A DNA stretch of 64,000 nucleotides, taken from Trebonia sp963773105 (lineage in GTDB: Bacteria; Actinomycetota; Actinomycetes; Streptosporangiales; Streptosporangiaceae). The stretch is from assembly GCA_963773105.1 (NCBI GenBank), contig CAVZAA010000003.1:1240001-1304000 (forward strand), in the 5' to 3' direction. The translations under genes were made by a program, and so were the position numbers. Shown in pieces: positions 25,792-33,912 of the stretch. Below the pieces are notes generated by a model. The model saw only the letters and a list, made by a program, of their open reading frames with translations, was not told where the DNA came from and did not search any database. Each line of letters starts with the position of its first letter. Position 1 is the first letter of the stretch.

Positions 25792-26747
25792 GACCGGTCC
25801 TCCTTGTCCTCGACCAGTTCCAGGTAGACGTCCTCGAGCGAGTGCCGCGTCTCGGTGATCGACAGCACGTCGGCCCCGTCGGCGACCAGGGCCCTGGTCA
25901 CGCCCGGCGCGGCCGCGGCCGGGTCGGTCACGGTGAGCAGATAGCCCACGGGGCCGTTGCCGCCCGCCGGGTCGCTGGCGTGCCAGCCCTTGACGGCGGG
26001 CAGGCCGCCGAAGACCTCGTCGGGCTTGTCGAGCGGCGCGGCGGTGGTGATCGCGAGCGACCTGGTGAACAGCGTCCGCCGCAGCTCATCGGGGGTGCCG
26101 ATGGTGCGCAGCCTGGTGTTCAGGATGGCGACCCGGTCGCAGAGCCACTCCGCCTCGTCCAGCCGGTGGGTGGTGAGGAAGACGGTCACCCCGCGCTTGC
26201 GCAGCCCGTTGACCAGATCGAGCACTTCGCGCGCCGCCACCGGGTCGAGCCCGGCCGTCGGCTCGTCGAGGAACATCACCTCGGGCTCGTTGAGCAGTGA
26301 GCGGGCCAGCGAGGCGCGCTGCTTGAGCCCCTTGGACAGCGACCCGCACAGGTCGTCCGCCCGATCGGCGAGCCCGACCGCGGAGAGGGCCTCGAAGATT
26401 CGCGCCTGCCGCCCCGGCAGGCCGTACAGCCGGGCGAAGAAGTCCAGGTTCTCCGCGACGGTCAGCCGCTTGTACAGGCCCGGCGCCTCCGTTGTGATCG
26501 AGATGCGCTGCCGTATCTGCGCCTCGCCGGCCGGGCCGAGCGGGACGCCGGCCACCGAGGCGGACCCGAACGTCGGCGCGATCAGCGTGCCGAGCATCCG
26601 CACCGTCGTGGTCTTGCCCGCCCCGTTCGGCCCGAGGAACCCGAACACCTCGCCCTGGCCGACGCTGAACGAGACGTCTTCGACGGCGGTCCTGCCGCCG
26701 AAGACCTTGCTCAGGTGGCTGACCTCGATCGCGGCCGCACCGCTCAT
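25788..26747 (-). CDS. ABC transporter ATP-binding protein
   Basis: 319 residues. Walker A GPNGAGKTTT (about residue 38), Q-loop, signature SLSKGLKQRASLARSL, Walker B VMFLDEPTAGLDP, switch His in TTHRLDEAE. The C-terminal 90 residues are the extra domain usual in ABC-2 ATPases of the CcmA/NatA type. First gene of the operon ATPase-permease-small protein-GntR-DUF5808. Its promoter holds the inverted-repeat operator. Confidence 0.92.
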   Translation of the reverse strand: MSGAAAIEVSHLSKVFGGRTAVEDVSFSVGQGEVFGFLGPNGAGKTTTVRMLGTLIAPTFGSASVAGVPLGPAGEAQIRQRISITTEAPGLYKRLTVAENLDFFARLYGLPGRQARIFEALSAVGLADRADDLCGSLSKGLKQRASLARSLLNEPEVMFLDEPTAGLDPVAAREVLDLVNGLRKRGVTVFLTTHRLDEAEWLCDRVAILNTRLRTIGTPDELRRTLFTRSLAITTAAPLDKPDEVFGGLPAVKGWHASDPAGGNGPVGYLLTVTDPAAAAPGVTRALVADGADVLSITETRHSLEDVYLELVEDKEDRS

Positions 26748-26767
26748 CGCCGCCCTCTTCCCTGGTC

Positions 26768-26796
26768 CATCTGTTCTATGTCTTATAGAACAGATG
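26768..26796 (-). promoter_or_regulatory. putative GntR/YtrA operator
   Basis: Perfect 12-bp arms CATCTGTTCTAT (26768-26779) and ATAGAACAGATG (26785-26796) with a 5-base spacer, 21 bp upstream of the ATPase start. It is the only strong palindrome before the operon that encodes the GntR protein, so autoregulation is likely. Confidence 0.72.
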
Positions 26797-26822
26797 CTAC
26801 AAGCTACCAGGGGTCGACCACA

Positions 26823-27413
26823 ATGGAGCCATGCGCAAGGCTTGCCGCGGCGAATGTCAGCACGTCATCGTCGATGATCCTCGAGCGGCCGCCTCGACCG
26901 CTTGCCAGGTTCTTGGGCGATGGCGGCTGGACGACGATCAGGCGGCACGTCGTCCGCAGCGGCGTCCTCACTGCCCTCATGGCCTGCCTGTTCCTGGGGA
27001 TGTGGGTGTGGTCTCGACACCTCGCGCAGCATCAGCGCGACGGCGGGTACCTGCCCTACGGGCTGCTCGCGGTCGCGCTCGGGCTCGCCGACGCCGCCAC
27101 TGTGTTCTCCTGGACGGCGGCGGCGACCGTCATCGTGCGCCGGATCGATCCGGCGGGCGCGGTAGTGCGCCTAGCCGGAAGGCTCGCGATCGTGCTGGCC
27201 GTGCTCATGGTCGTGCTCGCCGCGGGAACGGCCGTCTGGTGGGCGGCGGTCGCGTCTCGGGCACCGTGGTTCTTTGACGGCACGCCCCGCGGGACCAACA
27301 GCGGGGTCACGCCGCCGCTGCTCATCCTGGCTGACTTGGTGATTGCGCTCGCCGCAGCGGCGGCGGTTGCCGGAGCCCGCCGAGTCGCGGCCTGCCTCCC
27401 CCGCCAAAGCTGA
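26823..27413 (+). CDS. hypothetical four-helix membrane protein
   Basis: 196 residues with four hydrophobic helices (about residues 42-60, 73-97, 108-135 and 160-183). Nothing else is recognisable. ATG 26823 has AGGGG upstream; ATG 26874 is an alternative. It diverges from the ABC operon and starts 27 bp beyond its operator, so the same GntR protein could control it. Confidence 0.6.
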   Translation: MEPCARLAAANVSTSSSMILERPPRPLARFLGDGGWTTIRRHVVRSGVLTALMACLFLGMWVWSRHLAQHQRDGGYLPYGLLAVALGLADAATVFSWTAAATVIVRRIDPAGAVVRLAGRLAIVLAVLMVVLAAGTAVWWAAVASRAPWFFDGTPRGTNSGVTPPLLILADLVIALAAAAAVAGARRVAACLPRQS

Positions 27414-27765
27414 AGCCCGGGCACCGACTCCCCTCGGCTGCCCGCCCAGAGGAGGAGAGCAGCCGCGGATTCCATTCGAACGCCATCAGGGAGGCGTCTT
27501 CGTGCCAGACTGGCTCCATGACCTGACCGCCCTTCTCCCTGTCTCACGGGCACGCGATGCACCGACGGGACCATGCGGCACCAAGGCCCAGCGGCCATCG
27601 GATACCCTCAGTCCTCAAACGCACGCTAACGGTGACAGGTTGTCCTCCCGCGCCCGGGTTCCCCGTTACCTCGCTGATCGTCACCGGAAGTCCCGGCCAG
27701 GGATCGCGGTGACGCGGCGGTCATGGTCAGCGTCAGACCACGGCACCCGAATGCGTGGGACAGGG
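27414..27765. other. gene-free stretch
   Basis: No supported gene on either strand. A GAGGAGGAG run at about 27450 has no convincing coding frame after it. It lies between the ends of two convergent units. Confidence 0.4.
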
Positions 27766-28893
27766 CTACCACAGGCCGAGCAGGGACCCGGCGGCGCGGG
27801 CGGCGGAGCCGCCCGCCTCCTCGGCAATGCGCAGCGCGCCGGGAACGTCCAGGTCGTCGGCGAGCGCGGCCCGGACGGCCGCCGCCGCGCTGTCCCCATG
27901 CCCGGCGGCGGCGCGGTCAGGCCGGCCGGCGGCCGCCTGCAGCCGTTCCAACCGCGCGGCGGCCGTCTCCAGCCCGGCGGGGCGGTAATCCCAGTCCTCG
28001 TTCCAGCGGCGGTCCAGGATCAGCAGCCGCACAGCCGCCGCCGGGTACCCGGCCAGGAGCTCCCTGACGAGTACCAGGTTGCCGGCCGACTTGGCCATCT
28101 TCGCGCCGGCCACCCGGACGACGCCCGCATTCATCCTGGCCCGGGCGAACGGCTTCACGCCGGTGAACGCCTCGGCCATGGCCGCCTGGTACGCGTGGTG
28201 CGGGAACCGCAGGTCGCCGCCGCCGGCCTGCACGTCGAGCGCCGGGCCGAACGTGTGCAGCGCCATCGCCGCGCACTCGGCATGCCAGCCCGGGCGCCCC
28301 GGTCCCCACGGGCTCTCCCAGGCCGGCTCACCCGGCTGGACGGACTGCCAGACCGCGACATCGAACGGGTCGTCCTTGCGCGGGTCATCCGGGTGATCCC
28401 CGTACTCGCCAACCAGCCGCAGCGCCGCCGCCTCGTCCGGCACGGCCCGATGCGCGGCCTCCGCACCGCGGAAGTAAACGCGGCCGTCCCGCTCATAAGC
28501 GGCGCCCTGGGCCAGCAGCCCCGCCGCCAGCGCGATGAACTGCCCGATGTACGCGTGCGCCCGCGGCACCACCGACGGGGGGCCCACACCGAGGGCGGCC
28601 ATGTCCTGCTCGAAGTAGAACTGCTGGATCGCGGCGAAGCGGTCGTACGGCTCCCCCGCACGGCCGGCGGCGGCCAGCAGCACGTCGTCGACATCAGTCA
28701 CGTTGCGGGACAGGATCACTTCGGCACCGCCCGCGCGCAGCACCCGGCACAGCGTGTCCGTCCACACGAACGTCGCGGCGTGCCCCAGGTGCGTCACATC
28801 GTAGGGGGTGATGCCGCACGTGTACACCCGGGCGCGCCCGACGAGCGGGAGCAGGACGCCGCCCAGCCGCATGGCGGGCGCAAGACCGGTCAC
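27766..28893 (-). CDS. MshC/cysteinyl-tRNA-synthetase-like ligase
   Basis: 375 residues, close to mycothiol ligase MshC and to the catalytic core of CysRS. The adenylation-site signature CGITPYDVTHLGHA holds the HIGH equivalent. NVTDVDD follows, zinc ligands are expected in TCG, HAEC and FPHH, and the KMSKS loop reads AKMAKSAGNLV. No anticodon-binding domain is present, so it should join activated cysteine to a small molecule rather than tRNA. It is the last gene of the sqr operon (GTG overlaps the TGA of the ahpD-like gene), not with other msh genes. It may be a specialised paralogue acting on cysteine or its persulfide; that is inference. Confidence 0.75.
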   Translation of the reverse strand: MTGLAPAMRLGGVLLPLVGRARVYTCGITPYDVTHLGHAATFVWTDTLCRVLRAGGAEVILSRNVTDVDDVLLAAAGRAGEPYDRFAAIQQFYFEQDMAALGVGPPSVVPRAHAYIGQFIALAAGLLAQGAAYERDGRVYFRGAEAAHRAVPDEAAALRLVGEYGDHPDDPRKDDPFDVAVWQSVQPGEPAWESPWGPGRPGWHAECAAMALHTFGPALDVQAGGGDLRFPHHAYQAAMAEAFTGVKPFARARMNAGVVRVAGAKMAKSAGNLVLVRELLAGYPAAAVRLLILDRRWNEDWDYRPAGLETAAARLERLQAAAGRPDRAAAGHGDSAAAAVRAALADDLDVPGALRIAEEAGGSAARAAGSLLGLW

Positions 28894-29273
28894 CGGCTGG
28901 CGACGGGCTGCTGCCCGTCCAGCTGAGCGGCGCGCTCGGCGTAGAACTCCTGGAATGCGTCAAACGCCCGCGCGCCGTACACGGTGGCCGGGCCGCCGTT
29001 CATCACGAACGTGACGCCGATCGCCTCGGCCGCCTCGGCCGGGGTCGCACCGTGCAGCACCGCCGCGTGGGCGTGCGCGACAATGCATCCATCGCACTCC
29101 TTGCTGACCGCGATCGCCAGGGCGATGAGCTCCTTGGTGCGCACGTCCAGCGCGCCCGCGGCCAGAGCGGAGTCATAGAGCTGCTTGTAGCCCGCGAACA
29201 CCTGCGGGATCGCGTGCCGCAGCTCGCGGGACGGCACCCGCAGCTCCTCCCGGACATCCTTCCCGTAACCCAT
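28890..29273 (-). CDS. CMD/AhpD-family thiol oxidoreductase
   Basis: 127 residues, one CMD domain. The redox motif is CDGCIVAHAH (about residues 60-69): CxxC plus His, the AhpD active-site arrangement. RTKELIALAIAVS precedes it, as in the family. ATG at 29273 after GGAAGGAGCAGGCG. It is coupled to the MshC-like gene and lies 147 bp after dsrE. In this sulfur context it could reduce persulfides or mixed disulfides. Confidence 0.8.
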   Translation of the reverse strand: MGYGKDVREELRVPSRELRHAIPQVFAGYKQLYDSALAAGALDVRTKELIALAIAVSKECDGCIVAHAHAAVLHGATPAEAAEAIGVTFVMNGGPATVYGARAFDAFQEFYAERAAQLDGQQPVASR

Positions 29274-29420
29274 CGCCTGCTCCTTCCGGTGACAGCCACA
29301 TGATCACAGCATCGACCCGTCCGCCCGGGCCGCGCGACCGCTGCAGGTCACCCATTGCGCGCCAAAGGTCCCACGCGCCCGACTGACGTCCCGTTGGGAA
29401 TCCCGGAATCGCCGGCCGGG

Positions 29421-29888
29421 TCAGGTGAAGATGATCTCGCCGCCGGCGGCCAGGTCGTAGAACTCCCCGACGGTGATGATGTCCTTGACCTGTTCGATGA
29501 GGTCGCTCTTGGCCAGCCCGAATAGGTCGGCGGACGCCTTGCAGGCGTACAGCCCGGCGCCGGTGTCGGCGATCATCTCGACGAACTCGGGGATGGACGG
29601 GATGTCGAGTGCGTCCATCTTCTGGGCCATGTAGTGGGTCATGACCGAGGAGACGCCGGGCAGCCCGCCGGCCCAGGTGGCCAGGTGCAGGCCGGGGTTG
29701 CCGACGGTGGCGAGCTTGATGTGCTCGTGCCTGGCCTTGTGGATGGCGTCGAGGCCGAAGAAGGTGAAGAAGAGGTTGGCCTCCATTCCCTCCGCCCGGG
29801 CCCCGTTGGCCATGATCAGCCCCGGGTAGATGCCCTCGAGCGATCCCTTGGAGATGATGATGGAGACCTTTTCGATCTTGGCGGTCAT
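29421..29888 (-). CDS. DsrE/DsrF/DrsH-like sulfur carrier
   Basis: 155 residues of the DsrE2-type family (IIISKGSLEGIYPGLIMANGARAEGMEANLFFTFFGLDA), cytosolic, no membrane helices. A conserved Cys in GLYACKASADLFG (about residue 115) is the likely persulfide-carrying residue. ATG at 29888 with AAGGAGGGCGG upstream. It follows the dsrC-like gene by 42 bp in the sqr operon, an arrangement that suggests sulfane-sulfur relay from SQR. Confidence 0.85.
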   Translation of the reverse strand: MTAKIEKVSIIISKGSLEGIYPGLIMANGARAEGMEANLFFTFFGLDAIHKARHEHIKLATVGNPGLHLATWAGGLPGVSSVMTHYMAQKMDALDIPSIPEFVEMIADTGAGLYACKASADLFGLAKSDLIEQVKDIITVGEFYDLAAGGEIIFT

Positions 29889-29930
29889 CTGACCGCCCTC
29901 CTTTCCGTTGGTACCAGTCCGGCCGGCTGC

Positions 29931-30248
29931 TCAGATGCAGCCGCGCGGCTTCGGGATCCCGGCGATCTTCGCCGCGACCTTGGCCGGTCCCTTGGGGAAC
30001 AGCTGGTACAGCTCCTTGACGCTCACGCCCGAGGTCTTGCCGAGCACCCGGACGGTCGGCCCGGTGCCCTTGGCGTCGTATTCGTGCCGCATGAACTTGA
30101 TGACCTGCCAGTGCCGCTCGGTGAGCTCGGGGATGCCTTCGGCCGCGGCGATCTGCGGGGCCATCTCCTCCCGCCACTGCGCCGGGTCGGTGAGGAATCC
30201 CTGGTCGTTGACGGCGACTTCGGTGCCTGCGTAGGTCGCGGTGGGCAT
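29931..30248 (-). CDS. TusE/DsrC-like protein
   Basis: 105 residues with the full DsrC/TusE pattern: VNDQGFLTDPAQWREEMA, LTERHWQVIKFMR, and a C-terminal arm KIAGIPKPRGCI. The penultimate Cys is present. The second cysteine of true DsrC (11 residues earlier) is absent; the position reads Ala in KVAAKI. It thus resembles TusE-type single-Cys acceptors. ATG at 30248. It lies between sqr and dsrE, 14 bp after sqr. Likely accepts sulfur from the DsrE-like protein. Confidence 0.85.
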   Translation of the reverse strand: MPTATYAGTEVAVNDQGFLTDPAQWREEMAPQIAAAEGIPELTERHWQVIKFMRHEYDAKGTGPTVRVLGKTSGVSVKELYQLFPKGPAKVAAKIAGIPKPRGCI

Positions 30249-30262
30249 AAGCGTGCCTTTCT

Positions 30263-31525
30263 CTATCGCGGTGACGCTGCCGCGCGGTCGCCGCGGGGCA
30301 GGTCCTTCCCGGCGGCCGGCATCCGGCTGTGCACGGCGGGGATCTCCCGGCCAGGCAGCAGCAGGTGCCAGTACAGCCACCTGAAGCCCAGCTTGCCGAG
30401 GTGGTTGAGCCGCGACTGGCGCAGCAGCGGCAGCCCCACCCGGCCGGGGAAGCGGCCTGTCAGCGGCTCGGTGTCATAGTTGAAATCGATCAGCAGGGCC
30501 TTGCCGGACCCGCTCTCGATGAAGCAGTTGGTGTGCCCGTCGTAGTGGGCGTCCGCCGGCTTGCCCGCCAGGTACCTGGCGATGTTCCTGGCGACCACGT
30601 CGCCCTCGAAGTGGGCGACCGAGCCCGCCTTGGAGGCGGGGACGTCGGCGGCGTCCCCGATCACGAACACGTTCGGCGTCGCCTTGGACTGCAGGGTCTG
30701 CTGGTCGGTGGGCACGAACCCAAGCTCGTCGCCGAGGCCCGGCGAGCGGCCGATATACGCCTGGCCGCCGTGCAGCGGGATCACCACCGCCAAGTCGAAC
30801 GGGACCTCGCGTCCGTCGAAGGAGACAAGGCGGCCGCCCGGGCCGTCCACCTCGCCGGTGTTGAACTCGGTGACGAGGCTGACGCCCTTGTCCTTCAGCA
30901 GGCCGCTAAGCTCCCGGTTGCACACGGGCTTGGTGAACGCGCCGTCCAGAGGGGTGACGAACGTGAGATCGACATCCTTCCTGATCCCGCGCCGGGCGAA
31001 GTACGTGTCGGCGAGGAAGCAGAACTCCAGCGGCGCGACCGGGCACTTGATCGGCATGTCCATCACGGCGACGACAAGCCGGCCGCCGGCGAACCCCGCC
31101 AGGGCCTTCTCCAGGGCAACCGCGCCGTCCAGGGTGTAGAAGGTGAAGACCTTCTCCATCCAGCCGGGCCCGGTGAGCCCCTCGGTTTCCTCAGGGACGA
31201 GCGCTGCCCCGGTCGCTATCACCAGGACGTCGTAGCCGACCTGCGCGCCGTCGCTCATGCGCACCTCGTTCTTGCCCAGATCGACGCGATCCACGGCAGC
31301 CTGCCGGAAGGTCACGCCCGGCCGGAGCTGACGGTGCCGCGGGCGGACCAGGCTTGCGGGGTTGGCCAGCCCGAACGGCACGAACAGCAGGCCCGGCTGG
31401 TACAGGTGCTCGTCGTCGGAATCGATGACGACGATCTCCGCGGCGTCACGATCCAGCAGCCGCCGCAGCCGGTTAGCCACCAGCGTCCCGCCGGTGCCGC
31501 CGCCCAGAACTACGATTCGCTTCAC
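30263..31525 (-). CDS. sqr: sulfide:quinone oxidoreductase
   Basis: 420 residues of the SQR/FCSD flavoprotein family, peripheral on the inner face of the membrane. It oxidises H2S to sulfane sulfur and passes electrons to quinone. Visible: FAD motif VVLGGGTGGTLVANRL, ATGAALVPEE, IKCPVAPLEF, and the second FAD motif VFVIGDAADVP. Cys161 and Cys334 are candidates for the redox pair. GTG start at 31525. It leads the operon sqr-dsrC-dsrE-ahpD-mshC-like and is divergent from a LysR gene. Confidence 0.88.
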   Translation of the reverse strand: MKRIVVLGGGTGGTLVANRLRRLLDRDAAEIVVIDSDDEHLYQPGLLFVPFGLANPASLVRPRHRQLRPGVTFRQAAVDRVDLGKNEVRMSDGAQVGYDVLVIATGAALVPEETEGLTGPGWMEKVFTFYTLDGAVALEKALAGFAGGRLVVAVMDMPIKCPVAPLEFCFLADTYFARRGIRKDVDLTFVTPLDGAFTKPVCNRELSGLLKDKGVSLVTEFNTGEVDGPGGRLVSFDGREVPFDLAVVIPLHGGQAYIGRSPGLGDELGFVPTDQQTLQSKATPNVFVIGDAADVPASKAGSVAHFEGDVVARNIARYLAGKPADAHYDGHTNCFIESGSGKALLIDFNYDTEPLTGRFPGRVGLPLLRQSRLNHLGKLGFRWLYWHLLLPGREIPAVHSRMPAAGKDLPRGDRAAASPR

Positions 31526-31753
31526 AATTCAATATTGCCCCGATGATCGCGCCACCCCCAGAGGCGATCGTCCCTCCCGCCAAGGCCGATGGGCCCCACG
31601 ATCCGCGCTGTGATCCGCGACTGCCGCAGTTGGGGCAGTCCAGGCAGCTCCGCAACGGGGTCGCCCGGTCTACCGTGAACAGTGCCGCCGCTCGTGCGCG
31701 CCCTGGCTCCTGCGCGACGGCAGAGGGGCATGATCCGCTCATGAGCACGAAAG

Positions 31754-32686
31754 ATGGATCCTGATATGGCGGCCCCGGCCGGTTACCGGGTGTCGGCGCT
31801 CGACATCCGGCGGCTGAGCCTGTTTCTCGCCGTGGTGGAGCACGACGGGTTCACTCGCGCCGCGCAGGCGGTGCACATCTCCCAGCCCGCTCTGTCCCAG
31901 GCAATCGCCGAGCTCGAGGCCGAGCTCGGCGGCCCGCTGTTCCACCGGCTCGGCCGGACGGTGACGCTGACGGACGCGGGGGCCGCGCTTGTCGGCCCGG
32001 CCCGGGCGGTGCTGCGCGAGATCGACGCGGCCCGCCAGGTCACCGCCGAGTTCAACCAGCTGAGCCGGGGACGCCTTGACCTGTCAGCGCTGCCCACCCT
32101 GTCCACTGACCCGCTGCCCGCGCTGCTCGGCGCCTACCGTCAGGCCCACCCGGCGGTCACGGTGCGCATCGCCTCGCCGGGCGATCCCGACGAACTGGCC
32201 GAGCAGGTACGGACCGGCGTCGCGGAGGTCGGCGTCACTGATGCCAGCCGGGCCGCCGACGGTCTGGAGACCGTGCGATTCCGCCGGCAGCAGCTCGTCG
32301 CCGTGTTCCCGCCGGGCTCATCCCGCCCTCCCGGGCCGCTGCGGCCCGGGACACTTGCGGATGTCCCGCTGATCGTGACCCCGCCCGGCAGCTCCGGGCG
32401 CGCCCTGCTTGAGGCGGCCCTCGGCCGGGAAGGATTGCGTCCCCTGGTGGCGATCGAGACGAGCCAGCGGGAGGCGGTCCTTCCGCTGGTGCTGGCGGGC
32501 GCCGGGGCGGCGGTGATGCCCGAGGCGATCGCCCGGCTGGCCGCCGCGCAGGGCGCGGTCACCGTCCCCCTCGATCCGCCGCTGATGCGGGACCTGGTCA
32601 TCGTGCGCCGGCCGGGCGCGCCGACCCCGGCGGCGGCCGCGTTCCTCTCGGTGGCCGCCCGCCTTGCCGTTCGTCCGCATGAGTGA
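31754..32686 (+). CDS. LysR-family transcriptional regulator
   Basis: 310 residues: N-terminal LysR helix-turn-helix (LFLAVVEHDGFTRAAQAVHISQPALSQAIAELEAELG within residues 17-55) and a periplasmic-binding-like effector domain (about 100-300). It is divergent from sqr with a 228-bp gap holding an AT-richer AATTCAATATTG, a possible LysR site. It probably activates the sqr operon in response to a sulfur compound. ATG at 31754; the conserved domain starts at residue 14. Confidence 0.88.
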   Translation: MDPDMAAPAGYRVSALDIRRLSLFLAVVEHDGFTRAAQAVHISQPALSQAIAELEAELGGPLFHRLGRTVTLTDAGAALVGPARAVLREIDAARQVTAEFNQLSRGRLDLSALPTLSTDPLPALLGAYRQAHPAVTVRIASPGDPDELAEQVRTGVAEVGVTDASRAADGLETVRFRRQQLVAVFPPGSSRPPGPLRPGTLADVPLIVTPPGSSGRALLEAALGREGLRPLVAIETSQREAVLPLVLAGAGAAVMPEAIARLAAAQGAVTVPLDPPLMRDLVIVRRPGAPTPAAAAFLSVAARLAVRPHE

Positions 32687-32693
32687 CCAGAGG

Positions 32694-33578
32694 TTAGACC
32701 AGCGCGGGAAGGCTGCGGGCCCCGGTGTAGAGGGCGACCGCGATCATAAGGAAGGCGAAGGCGACGGCCAGGCGCTCAGGGCGGACCTTGGAGGCGATCC
32801 GGCTGCCGACGACGGCTCCGATGACGGCGGCGGCGGTGAACGTTATCAGCAGGGTGTGGTCGATGCTCGCGTGGGTGCCAAGCCGGGACAGCAGCGCCGA
32901 GGCCGAGTTGATGGCGATCACGAGCAGGGACGTGCCGACCGCAGTCGGCATGTCGAAGCCGAGCGCGAGCACGAGGGCGGGGACGACCACGAAACCGCCG
33001 CCCACGCCGAAGAATCCCGTCACCAGCCCGACGATCGTCGCCGCGATCACCACGCGCACCGGCGACACCGGAGCGCTGGTCCGCGCCGGGGAAACGGTTC
33101 GCGGCGGCGAGGGACGCACCGCGACACCGCCGGAGCCGCCGTGATCAACGTACCCGCCTGAGCCAGCGGAAGCGGGCACGGGAGCCGACGGCCCGGCCGG
33201 GACCGGCTCCGGCGCCGCGGCGCCGGAGCGCTGTCGGTACAGCATCGTGGCCGCCGCGCCCGCCATGAGCACGGAGAAGGCGGCGAGCAGGGCGTTGGGG
33301 TCGATGCTGGCCGACAGGCGGCTGCCCGCGAAGGCGCCCCCCGCGCCGAGGACGCCGAACACCATCCCCGAGCGCACCCGGACCCGCCCGGCGCGCAGAT
33401 GGAGAGTCATGCCCACGATCGAGGTGACGCCGACAATGATCAGGGACGCGGTCGTCGCGTCGTGCGGGCTCTCGCCGAGCAGGTAGACAAGCGCGGGCAC
33501 GGTCAGGATCGACCCGCCGCCGCCGAGCGCGCCGAGACTGAGGCCGATCAGGATCCCGATAGGCAGCGCGAGCAGCAC
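32694..33578 (-). CDS. TauE/SafE-family sulfite/anion exporter
   Basis: 294 residues, eight hydrophobic helices in two repeats. The family loop GALGGGGSILTVPAL in repeat 1 is mirrored by FFGVGGGFVVVPAL in repeat 2. A Pro/Ser/Gly-rich cytosolic linker of about 50 residues lies between. Such proteins export sulfite, thiosulfate or sulfoacetate. GTG start at 33578 is chosen because GGAGG lies 6 bases upstream; a longer frame adds 36 Arg/Cys residues. Location between sqr/lysR and the persulfide-dioxygenase-like gene fits product export. Confidence 0.87.
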   Translation of the reverse strand: MLLALPIGILIGLSLGALGGGGSILTVPALVYLLGESPHDATTASLIIVGVTSIVGMTLHLRAGRVRVRSGMVFGVLGAGGAFAGSRLSASIDPNALLAAFSVLMAGAAATMLYRQRSGAAAPEPVPAGPSAPVPASAGSGGYVDHGGSGGVAVRPSPPRTVSPARTSAPVSPVRVVIAATIVGLVTGFFGVGGGFVVVPALVLALGFDMPTAVGTSLLVIAINSASALLSRLGTHASIDHTLLITFTAAAVIGAVVGSRIASKVRPERLAVAFAFLMIAVALYTGARSLPALV

Positions 33579-33912
33579 AATTTCCTCCGTAGAAAAACGA
33601 CGCCAGCGACGGCACCGACACGGCGAACTCCTGCTAAATTCTGTGCACCCGGAACCCACGATGTCTAATAGTAAATTCCGATCCACCGATAAGCTGGCAC
33701 CTATATATGCAGCTCAGAGGTACTTAGATGTGCCGGGAGTCCAATTACTTCGGATGACGGCCAAGATGACAGTTTGACGAATTAGCAGAATGCGGATAAA
33801 GAAGAAGGACGACATTTCATCGCCCGCCTGGAGGGCAGCAGGAAATGAGTTCCGCGAATTCACCGGACGGCCGTCAGGGCCTCGTCTAACCCGAACATCC
33901 CTGGAGATCACC
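33579..33912. other. AT-rich divergent promoter region
   Basis: AT-rich for this genome, separating the divergent tauE and MBL-rhodanese genes. No ATACCC-type CstR palindrome is present, unlike the region 36.4-37.9 kb. A long in-frame extension of the MBL gene reaches 33790 but lacks family similarity. Confidence 0.5.

Noticed and set aside
27343..28926. 527-codon plus-strand frame
   Set aside because: Antisense to the MshC-like gene; no domain and Arg/Pro/Gly-rich.
30329..31546. 405-codon plus-strand frame
   Set aside because: Antisense to sqr, which carries clear FAD motifs.
31541..31753. Short ORFs between sqr and lysR
   Set aside because: Overlapping frames on both strands with no ribosome site; treated as the divergent promoter region.
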